Shown: positions 1 through 4,452 of the stretch, one piece after another | Layout of the letters: each line of letters starts with the position of its first letter | Position numbering within the stretch: position 1 is the first letter of the stretch | Assembly (NCBI GenBank): GCA_002255025.1 | Contig: NJEJ01000087.1 | Span: forward strand, 1-5,980 | Source: Candidatus Bathyarchaeota archaeon ex4484_135 | GTDB taxonomy: Archaea > Thermoproteota > Bathyarchaeia > EX4484-135 | Reading direction: 5' to 3' | DNA length: 5,980 bases | The notes under the pieces: model-generated | What the model saw: only the letters and a program-made list of their open reading frames with translations | What the model was told of the DNA's origin: nothing | The model's database searches: none | Program-made: the position numbers and the translations under genes

Positions 1-212
1 TGCTCGTGGGGATCATAGCCGAGCAGTGCCATGTTGGCCACATCGCTCCCGGGCGGTATGCCGGGTGCCACCGGGTCTACTATGCCGCAGGCACCGGAGC
101 GAGCGAGCCGATCCATGTTGGGTGTCCTAGCGGCCTGGAGAGGCGTCTTGCGGCCTAGCTCAGCTACTGGCCTGTCTGCCATCCCGTCGAGGACAACGAA
201 CAGGGCCTTCAT
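1..212 (-). CDS. apgM: 2,3-bisphosphoglycerate-independent phosphoglycerate mutase, archaeal type (3' end outside window)
   Basis: This gene encodes the glycolytic/gluconeogenic enzyme that interconverts 3- and 2-phosphoglycerate in the cytoplasm without a 2,3-BPG cofactor. It belongs to the alkaline phosphatase-like, metal-dependent superfamily. The first 70 residues are visible on the minus strand and run off the left edge; the full archaeal protein is about 400 residues. The N-terminus has the metal-site strand VVLDGMAD (Asp9), then ELGRKTPLQAA and TPNMDRLA, then PGIPPGSDVAN, and LLGYDP at the cut. Ser56 in PGSD matches the position of the phosphorylated catalytic serine of the family. The ATG start follows a GGTGGG stretch and lies about 38 bp from a strong TATA box. 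It is divergent from the gene at 369. Identification rests on the motif series, which is highly characteristic. Confidence 0.93.
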   Translation of the reverse strand, partial: MKALFVVLDGMADRPVAELGRKTPLQAARTPNMDRLARSGACGIVDPVAPGIPPGSDVANMALLGYDPHE

Positions 213-245
213 GACCCACCGACCCACGGGAGGCTTATCACGTCC

Positions 246-254
246 CTTATAAAA
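246..254 (-). promoter_or_regulatory. TATA box (box A) of apgM
   Basis: Read on the minus strand this is TTTTATAAG, a near-ideal archaeal TATA box. Transcription starting about 25 bp downstream would begin near 224, giving a leader of about a dozen bases that includes the GGTGGG stretch before the ATG at 212. No experimental start site is known to me. Confidence 0.65.
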
Positions 255-339
255 TGCCCGAGACAGGCACGAGCTACCTCTGGGCTCGCGGGTCAAGTCT
301 ATGAAGCTTTATCCGGCCGAGCGTGAGGCAAGGTTAAGA

Positions 340-346
340 TTTTAAG
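340..346 (+). promoter_or_regulatory. Probable TATA box for the 369-773 gene
   Basis: TTTTAAG follows a purine-containing TTAAGA that could act as BRE. Its centre at 343 is 26 bp before the GTG at 369, the spacing expected for a leaderless transcript starting on that codon. This favours GTG 369 as the start. An alternative is TTG at 378, preceded by GAGGTG at 366-371 with a 6-base spacer, which would need a transcript starting further upstream, for example from TTTATC near 308-313. Confidence 0.45.
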
Positions 347-368
347 CTCTCTAGCTCATGCCGAAGAG

Positions 369-773
369 GTGCTGAGCTTGTCGAGCCCATCCGTCAGGCT
401 GGAGCCAGTGAAAGAGTTGGTCATAAAGGAGGTTCTGTTCTTCGACTCCGTGGAAGAGCTGGCCAGGTTCGCGAACATAGCTGCCGGGGGCCGCCCCACC
501 GGCATATACTGGGCCAATGGCGTGGCGTTCCTGTACTACCCGCTGCCCCTCACGACCAAGCTGACCGTCTCGGAGCTGATAGAGGAAGGCCGGCTCTACT
601 GGGCCTTGGTGTGCTTCTCCCCTATGCCCCAGTACGAGCGTGTAGTCGAGACGAAGGAGAAGATAATGGTGCCCGTCATGGATGTCTCGAGCTGCTCCAT
701 GTTCAGGGCGGTGGCCGAGAAGCTGAAGGAAATAGCTACCGCCCTGGCGGAGAAGAAGTTAGAAGGAGCATGA
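369..773 (+). CDS. Conserved-looking cytoplasmic protein of unknown function, 134 aa
   Basis: I do not recognise the family. The protein has no signal peptide or membrane span. It looks like a small alpha/beta fold: a strand (ELVIKEVLFF, about 16-25), a short helix (VEELARFANIA, 28-38), a strand pair (GIYWANGVAFLYYPLP, 45-60), a helix (LTVSELIEEG, 65-74), a hydrophobic strand (YWALVCFSP, 77-85), a strand (KEKIMVPVMDV, 96-106) and a charged C-terminal helix (about 111-132). Alternation of hydrophobic and charged residues and the promoter-to-start spacing argue that it is a real gene. The start is GTG at 369 (leaderless reading) or TTG at 378 (with GAGGTG as ribosome-binding site). It converges on the membrane protein gene at 784, with 10 bp between the stops. 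Nothing in the context assigns a role; proximity to the Cdv operon is only suggestive. Confidence 0.75.
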   Translation: MLSLSSPSVRLEPVKELVIKEVLFFDSVEELARFANIAAGGRPTGIYWANGVAFLYYPLPLTTKLTVSELIEEGRLYWALVCFSPMPQYERVVETKEKIMVPVMDVSSCSMFRAVAEKLKEIATALAEKKLEGA

Positions 774-783
774 GCAGGCCCCT

Positions 784-1005
784 TTACCACTCGCCAGAAT
801 AAGCCCACGCGATAAGGCCTAGGACGGCCACGACAGCCCCTATGACGCCAGCTATGAACCAGCCGCTCGTGATGATTGGCAACAGAGAAGTCAGGAGGCC
901 CGGCAACATGGGGAAGTAAGGCTCGAGTAGCTTATAGATGGAGGAGGCTATGAAGAAGCCCAATGTTGCTGCTGCCAGCAGCAATAGGAACCTCTTCATG
1001 TCCAT
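784..1005 (-). CDS. Small membrane protein of unknown function, 73 aa
   Basis: The protein is almost entirely hydrophobic. A first membrane segment covers about residues 5-24 (FLLLLAAATLGFFIASSIYK). A central Pro/Leu-rich stretch (30-47) may be a re-entrant or second hydrophobic segment. A further membrane helix runs about 48-70 (GWFIAGVIGAVVAVLGLIAWAY). Basic MDMKR before the first helix favours a cytoplasmic N-terminus. No catalytic motif is visible. The start could be ATG 1005 or the in-frame ATG 999; neither has a strong Shine-Dalgarno, so a leaderless transcript is likely. The coherent membrane topology supports it as real, but random reading frames in GC-rich DNA can also look hydrophobic. 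It is divergent from the Cdv operon, sharing its 212-bp upstream region, so common regulation is possible. Confidence 0.6.
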   Translation of the reverse strand: MDMKRFLLLLAAATLGFFIASSIYKLLEPYFPMLPGLLTSLLPIITSGWFIAGVIGAVVAVLGLIAWAYSGEW

Positions 1006-1025
1006 TCGGTAGTCCTGGACAGGGG

Positions 1026-1034
1026 CATTTAGCC
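1026..1034 (-). promoter_or_regulatory. Weak candidate TATA box for the 73-aa membrane protein gene
   Basis: On the minus strand this reads GGCTAAATG. The TAAAT core is centred 24-26 bp before the ATG at 1005, which fits a leaderless transcript. The match to the archaeal consensus is poor, so this is tentative. Confidence 0.25.
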
Positions 1035-1096
1035 AGGTTGGCCATGTGCGTTGGAAAAACTGGGCGGCCGTCCAGCCAGCCTGATAACAACTCTAA

Positions 1097-1125
1097 TTGA
1101 GCCTGGCACGGCTGGGCCAGCTCAA
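1097..1125. repeat. Bulged inverted repeat in the control region upstream of the Cdv operon
   Basis: The left arm TTGAGC-C-TGGC (1097-1107) and the right arm GCCAGCTCAA (1116-1125) form ten base pairs with one unpaired C at 1102 or 1103 and an 8-base loop. The repeat ends about 20 bp before the first GTATATAC palindrome. It lies outside all genes and upstream of both divergent transcripts, so a terminator role is unlikely. A protein-binding site or a small structured RNA are alternatives; I cannot choose. Confidence 0.4.
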
Positions 1126-1144
1126 GTTACAGGCTTCCTAGGCC

Positions 1145-1154
1145 CGTATATACG
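1145..1154 (+). promoter_or_regulatory. CGTATATACG palindrome: candidate TATA box and/or operator of the Cdv operon
   Basis: This is a perfect 10-bp palindrome containing TATATA. As a TATA box it would place the transcription start near 1175 and give a leader of about 43 bases for the first ORF. The symmetrical sequence could equally be a dimer-binding operator. A second, related palindrome (GTATGATAC) follows at 1184-1192. Confidence 0.45.
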
Positions 1155-1183
1155 CGGCTAATGTGATGCCTTTTTCCTCGGCC

Positions 1184-1192
1184 GTATGATAC
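1184..1192 (+). promoter_or_regulatory. GTATGATAC interrupted palindrome near the Cdv operon start
   Basis: GTAT and ATAC half-sites flank a single G, matching the half-sites of the palindrome at 1146-1153 and starting 38 bp after it. TATGATA could alternatively serve as a poor TATA box, with transcription starting close to 1213 and a very short leader. Its position is suitable for a repressor site covering the transcription start if the upstream palindrome is the TATA box. Confidence 0.35.
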
Positions 1193-1207
1193 TTTCACCC
1201 ACCCCAA

Positions 1208-1211
1208 GGTG
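1208..1211 (+). promoter_or_regulatory. Shine-Dalgarno of the first Cdv-operon gene
   Basis: GGTG lies six bases before the ATG at 1218, and an in-frame TAG at 1212-1214 excludes any earlier start in that frame. Presence of this site argues for a leadered rather than leaderless transcript. Confidence 0.6.
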
Positions 1212-1217
1212 TAGGAG

Positions 1218-1865
1218 ATGCCGAAATCGTTTTCCGACATCTGGGGTAGGAGGAGTTCCCCGCGGCTCAGCCTAAAGGACAGCCTGAAGATCACTATAAG
1301 AGGCAAATTAGGGCTCAGGAAAAAGGTCCTTGAGGTCATAGTAGCACTGAAGAAGTGCACCAGGCTCCTGAACTCGAAGATAGCCAGCTTCAGGTCCATG
1401 ACCGCTAGGGCATTAAATGAGGCGAAGAGGGCTTATCTCGAGGGAGACGAGGAAAGAGCCAAGATGTTCTTGAATGAAGCAGCCTTGGTGAAGAGGACTG
1501 AAAAATTGATGTGCTTCTTGAAGATGTGTTTGGAAATCATGGTGAACAGGCTCGAGATGACCGTGGCGGTAGGAGACGTCCTGAGCAACGTCAAGCCCAT
1601 GTTGAAGCTCGTGAAGGTTATGGGCCCGTTGGTATCGGCTGCCCTGCCAGAACTCCAGGACCACATGATATTCGTCCAAGATATGCTTGAACAGGTCTGT
1701 AGCGAGGCCGAGATCAACATAACGCCCACCGTGCCCGTGGAACTCGAGAGCAAGGAGGCCATGGATCTGTATGAGGCCCTCAAGCTCTCCGTGGAGAAAG
1801 AGGCGGAACTCGGCCTTCCCGAGCTGCCCATGCGTAGTGCGAGCCGGAAGGTGAGGACATCATGA
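1218..1865 (+). CDS. ESCRT-III family cell-division protein, CdvB1/CdvB2-type paralog (no winged helix)
   Basis: This is a Snf7-like ESCRT-III subunit expected to polymerise on the inner face of the membrane at the division site (and, in Sulfolobales, during vesicle release). The 215-residue protein has a strongly basic N-terminus (about 3-36), suited to membrane contact, a helical hairpin (about 34-115), and further helices to about 165. The stretch GDEERAKMFLNEAALVKR (76-93), the RLEM and GDVL segments (111-122) and the following LP-E helix match the CdvB1/B2 subgroup rather than CdvB. It ends without the winged helix. Residues 200-204 are LPELP, a good match to the MIM2 core (hydrophobic-P-x-hydrophobic-P) that binds the MIT domain of Vps4/CdvC. 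The start has GGTG six bases upstream and an in-frame stop just before. The stop overlaps the cdvA start as ATGA. In Sulfolobus such paralogs lie away from cdvABC, so placement here is notable. B1 versus B2 is not settled. Confidence 0.88.
   Translation: MPKSFSDIWGRRSSPRLSLKDSLKITIRGKLGLRKKVLEVIVALKKCTRLLNSKIASFRSMTARALNEAKRAYLEGDEERAKMFLNEAALVKRTEKLMCFLKMCLEIMVNRLEMTVAVGDVLSNVKPMLKLVKVMGPLVSAALPELQDHMIFVQDMLEQVCSEAEINITPTVPVELESKEAMDLYEALKLSVEKEAELGLPELPMRSASRKVRTS
1850..1856 (+). promoter_or_regulatory. Shine-Dalgarno of cdvA inside the upstream ESCRT-III gene
   Basis: GGTGAGG, the best ribosome-binding site in the window, sits in the last codons of the upstream gene, five bases before the ATG at 1862. 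With the ATGA stop/start overlap this implies re-initiation and tight translational coupling. Confidence 0.7.
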
Positions 1866-2542
1866 TGGGCCCCCTCGAGCCCATAGAACTCATAGGCAAG
1901 ATGGTGAAGGACCAGTACGGCCGCCAGATGGGCATGATAGTTTCCGTCCTCGTGGACGACAGGGGCGACATGAGCTGGGTCTTGGTCAAGATGGGCGATG
2001 GACGCTTCAGGAGGTTCAGGTTGTCTGATGTGGTGATAGATGGGTCCGAGGTGATAACCTATTCGTCCCTAAAGAGGAGGGTCGAGGCCCTCCGGAGGAA
2101 GGCAGCTCTCCTCAGGCGTGAGGGGAGCCTCCTCATCGGCCTGAGGGAGAGAATGGGCGAGAGGGCCCTGGAGGAAATGGGGAAGGATATAGAGGACTCC
2201 GTAGAAGCCCTCCAGGCCGAGGCCAGCTACTTGCTCAGGAGGGTGAAAGACGCACTCGAGGCCGTATCGAGACAGCTCAGGGATGTGAGGAGGGGCCTTG
2301 CCTGCCTCGAGGTGGAACACGAGCTCGGCAAGCTCCCGGATGAAGCCTTCGAGCTCTTCAGGAGGATACTGATGAACGGGCTCAAGACCCTCTTGGCCGA
2401 GAGAAACGACCTAGAAGAAGCACTCAGCATGCTCAAGAGGTTCCTAGAAGAACATACTTCCGTGAAGGAAGGTCATGACGGAGCTGAGGACGAGCCCATA
2501 GATGTCGAGGTCGGGGGAACCACGGATGTCGTTGGAGCGTAA
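1862..2542 (+). CDS. cdvA: Cell division protein CdvA
   Basis: CdvA is the crenarchaeal membrane-binding division protein that polymerises at mid-cell and recruits CdvB. The 226-residue protein shows the expected order. A PRC-barrel-like beta domain covers residues 8-68 (LIGKMVKDQYGRQMGMIVSV, then VLVKMGDGRFRRFRLSDVV). A long charged coiled-coil helical region runs about 70-198. A short acidic tail ends in PIDVEV (212-217), a candidate beta-strand equivalent to the E3B peptide that docks on the CdvB winged helix. There is no signal or membrane span, so it is cytoplasmic. The start at 1862 has GGTGAGG five bases upstream; the second Met (1865) is an alternative. Its last 41 bp overlap cdvB as annotated, so the putative CdvB-binding tail is encoded partly in the overlap. 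Fold order and neighbours make the call secure; the E3B assignment is inference. Confidence 0.9.
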   Translation: MMGPLEPIELIGKMVKDQYGRQMGMIVSVLVDDRGDMSWVLVKMGDGRFRRFRLSDVVIDGSEVITYSSLKRRVEALRRKAALLRREGSLLIGLRERMGERALEEMGKDIEDSVEALQAEASYLLRRVKDALEAVSRQLRDVRRGLACLEVEHELGKLPDEAFELFRRILMNGLKTLLAERNDLEEALSMLKRFLEEHTSVKEGHDGAEDEPIDVEVGGTTDVVGA

Positions 2543-3395
2543 GATAGAAGATGTGAACTCCCTCATATCATCTCTTGGCTCCCTAGACCAGAGGATAAGC
2601 GGTGCCATAAGGGCCCTGGAGGAGAGGAAGGACATGGCGAAGACTATGTTGAAAAAGCTCATGAGGGAAAAGCTTGTTCATGGCTACGATGACCTGTTGT
2701 CGTGCCTTGAAGACGACTTCGAGATATACCCCTATGCCGACCAGATAGCAGCCGTAGACAGGACCCTTAAACGCCTCAAGAGGCTCCAGAACCTCATAGC
2801 ATCCCTCAAGTTCAGGCTCATGCTCCTCAAGGAACTCCTGAGGATAATCTCCCAACTCGGGCCGGAGATAAAGAAGGTCGAGAAAGCCGTGGGGGTCCTG
2901 GAGAAGGGCATGACCCGGATGAAGAAGGGCATAGCCGAGATAGAGGATAGCACGAGCGAGATACTGCAGAGAATAGGGAGAGGGCTCAGCGAGGTAAGCA
3001 CGGGCCCGGTACCGCCGGTGCTCCTCACTGGGGAGTTGGAGAACGTGATGAGGGAGATGATAGATGAATTGAGGAAAGAGCTGGAGGAGGAAGGTATCAT
3101 GCCGCCCCACCTGGCGGTGTTCGAGGGGCCTCAAGCCAAGAGGGAGCCCTTATCCCTTCGGCCTACACGGGCGACGACCCAGAGCAAGCCATCTGGTCCT
3201 AGTGGAGGATGCGAGAAGCTCCTCCTCGATTACATAAGGAAGAACGGAGGCAAAATAGACATCGGGGAGTGCGTCAGAGAACTCGGCTTGCCTCCCGAGA
3301 AAGTCCTTGAGGCACTCAAGAAGCTCTTGGAGAAGGGCCTCATAAGAATAGGAGGGCAGGTCGAGGGGACCTGCCTTGCTCGTGAGGGAGCTTGA
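2502..3395 (+). CDS. cdvB: ESCRT-III cell division protein CdvB with C-terminal winged helix
   Basis: CdvB is the ESCRT-III subunit that links CdvA on the membrane to the contractile polymer; in Sulfolobus its removal by the proteasome allows constriction. In 297 residues there is a helical ESCRT-III core (about 28-165: basic KKLMREK near 51-57 and TLKRLKRLQ near 88-96), then an acidic helix (177-197). A Pro/Gly/Ser-rich linker (199-236) leads to a winged-helix domain (237-291), beginning CEKLLLDYIRKNGGKIDIGE and ending in a beta wing. The linker lacks a clear MIM2 core, although PVPPVL (169-174) and PLSLRP (216-221) are weak candidates. Cys237, Cys257 and Cys291 all fall in the winged helix. 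The start is uncertain: ATG 2502 (41-bp overlap with cdvA) or ATG 2526 (MSLERK, 19-bp overlap counting both stop and start) with GGGGG eight bases before; neither has a strong Shine-Dalgarno. It overlaps cdvC by 20 bp. Confidence 0.9.
   Translation: MSRSGEPRMSLERKIEDVNSLISSLGSLDQRISGAIRALEERKDMAKTMLKKLMREKLVHGYDDLLSCLEDDFEIYPYADQIAAVDRTLKRLKRLQNLIASLKFRLMLLKELLRIISQLGPEIKKVEKAVGVLEKGMTRMKKGIAEIEDSTSEILQRIGRGLSEVSTGPVPPVLLTGELENVMREMIDELRKELEEEGIMPPHLAVFEGPQAKREPLSLRPTRATTQSKPSGPSGGCEKLLLDYIRKNGGKIDIGECVRELGLPPEKVLEALKKLLEKGLIRIGGQVEGTCLAREGA
3355..3375 (+). promoter_or_regulatory. Hairpin presenting the Shine-Dalgarno of cdvC in its loop, abutting the start codon
   Basis: GGCAGGTC (3355-3362) and GACCTGCC (3368-3375) are perfect complements, giving an 8-bp, mostly G/C stem with the 5-base loop GAGGG. 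The GAGGGG sequence (3363-3368) is the only plausible Shine-Dalgarno for cdvC, 7 bases before TTG 3376. The start codon begins right after the 3' arm, and a G-U pair (3354/3376) would extend the stem into it. The hairpin lies within the last codons of cdvB (its winged-helix wing). Translation of cdvB would open it, so it is a likely device for coupling or for tuning the CdvC level. The base pairing is directly visible; function is inference. Confidence 0.6.
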
Positions 3396-4452
3396 GAAAG
3401 TAGCTTCTGCTTACGCCTGCAGGGCCGTCAAGCTGGATAGGGAAGGAAGGATAGAAGATGCCATAAGGATGTACCAGGAGGAACTAAAAACCATTGACGT
3501 GGAAATCAGGGTCAGGCCCGTGCCCAAGGAGCCTGAGCCCCCGAAGCCACTGTTCGAGAACACCAGAGAGACACGCCGCGAGACCCTAGCAGCCCTTAAG
3601 CCCAAGAAGAAGCCCGGCATAACGTGGGATGACATAGTTGGCTTAGAGGAGGCCAAGAGGGCCATAAAGGAGGCTATAATATACCCGGTCCTCAGGCCAG
3701 ATCTGTTCCCGCACGGCTGGCCAAGGGGCATATTGCTCTTCGGGCCGCCTGGCTGCGGCAAGACACTACTGGCCAGTGCAGTCGCCCACGAGATAGATGC
3801 GGAGTTCATAGAGGTCTCCGGAGCAGACATAATGAACAAGTGGTTGGGCGAGGCTGAGAAGAATGTGGCCAGGCTCTTCTCCAGGGCCAGGGAAGTAGCG
3901 GAAAAGGGGAGGCCTGCCATAATATTCATAGACGAGGTGGACAGCCTCCTCGGCACCTACAACAATGAGGTCGGGGGCGAGGTCAGGGTCAGGAACCAGT
4001 TCTTACGCGAGATGGACGGAATAAACGACAAGACGAAGAAGCTCCATGTCTACGTCATAGGGGCCACGAACAAGCCCTGGAACCTGGACCTGCCCTTCAT
4101 AAGGCGTTTCCAGAGGCGTATCCTCGTCCCACCACCGGATTTTGAGGCCCGCGTGGGCCTGTTCAGGCTGTACACGAAGGGGATAGAGCTGGCCGATGAC
4201 GTGGACCTCGAGGAACTGGCCCACATGACGGAGGGCTACACGGGCAGCGACATAAGGGACATATGCCTTGATGCCTACTATTCGACCGTCAGGGAGCTCT
4301 TCGAGAGCGGGAAGGCCCTTGAAGCCGGCTCCAAACCCAGGCCGGTGGGGAGGAAGGACTTCCTCCTAGCCATAAGGTCTAGGAGGCCCAGCGTGAAGCC
4401 CAACGTCATGAGGCTCTACCAGGAGTGGTACGAGGAGTTCGGGGCTCTGTAA
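3376..4452 (+). CDS. cdvC: Cell division AAA+ ATPase CdvC (Vps4-like)
   Basis: CdvC is the archaeal Vps4 homologue, a hexameric ATPase that pulls on ESCRT-III subunits and drives filament turnover during division. In 358 residues, an N-terminal MIT-like segment shows helix 1 (2-20) and helix 2 (24-42, REGRIEDAIRMYQEEL). It then goes straight into a Pro/Lys-rich linker (46-81) where the third MIT helix should be. The AAA+ module begins at ITWDDIVGLEEAK. It has Walker A GPPGCGKT (123-130), pore loop 1 KWLGEAEK (155-162), Walker B IIFIDEVD (182-189, Asp186 and Glu187), sensor 1 Asn232 in GATNKPW, and arginine fingers Arg243/Arg244 in FIRRF. The Vps4-type C-terminal helix (about 345-356) is present and the eukaryotic beta-domain insert is absent. 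The TTG start is preceded by GAGGGG (7-base spacer); GTG 3382 is an alternative. The 3' end overlaps the convergent gene. Confidence 0.95.
   Translation: MLVRELEKVASAYACRAVKLDREGRIEDAIRMYQEELKTIDVEIRVRPVPKEPEPPKPLFENTRETRRETLAALKPKKKPGITWDDIVGLEEAKRAIKEAIIYPVLRPDLFPHGWPRGILLFGPPGCGKTLLASAVAHEIDAEFIEVSGADIMNKWLGEAEKNVARLFSRAREVAEKGRPAIIFIDEVDSLLGTYNNEVGGEVRVRNQFLREMDGINDKTKKLHVYVIGATNKPWNLDLPFIRRFQRRILVPPPDFEARVGLFRLYTKGIELADDVDLEELAHMTEGYTGSDIRDICLDAYYSTVRELFESGKALEAGSKPRPVGRKDFLLAIRSRRPSVKPNVMRLYQEWYEEFGAL

Noticed and set aside
31..252. Plus-strand open frame of 73 aa at the left end
   Set aside because: It is antisense to apgM, whose minus-strand frame gives unmistakable phosphoglycerate mutase motifs.
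240..368. CGAGC/GCTCG inverted repeat at 270-288 in the apgM divergent region
   Set aside because: Five base pairs with a 9-base loop is expected by chance in GC-rich DNA.
1127..1399. Minus-strand 90-aa open frame covering the Cdv promoter region
   Set aside because: Two thirds of it is antisense to the first ESCRT-III gene, and the remainder covers the palindromic promoter; no domain or start signal is visible.
2583..3134. Minus-strand open frame of 183 aa opposite cdvB
   Set aside because: Its composition (many His, Leu, Gln, Pro, Tyr) is typical of the antisense of Leu/Arg/Glu-rich codons, and the plus strand encodes a coherent ESCRT-III protein.
3480..3560. A frameshift hiding the third MIT helix of cdvC
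   Set aside because: Both other plus-strand frames meet stop codons at once (TAA and TGA within about 20 bases of 3480), so no helix is recovered; the short MIT looks genuine.
3411..3956. Minus-strand open frame of 181 aa opposite cdvC
   Set aside because: It is a Ser/Leu-rich shadow of the ATPase gene, which has all AAA+ motifs on the plus strand.
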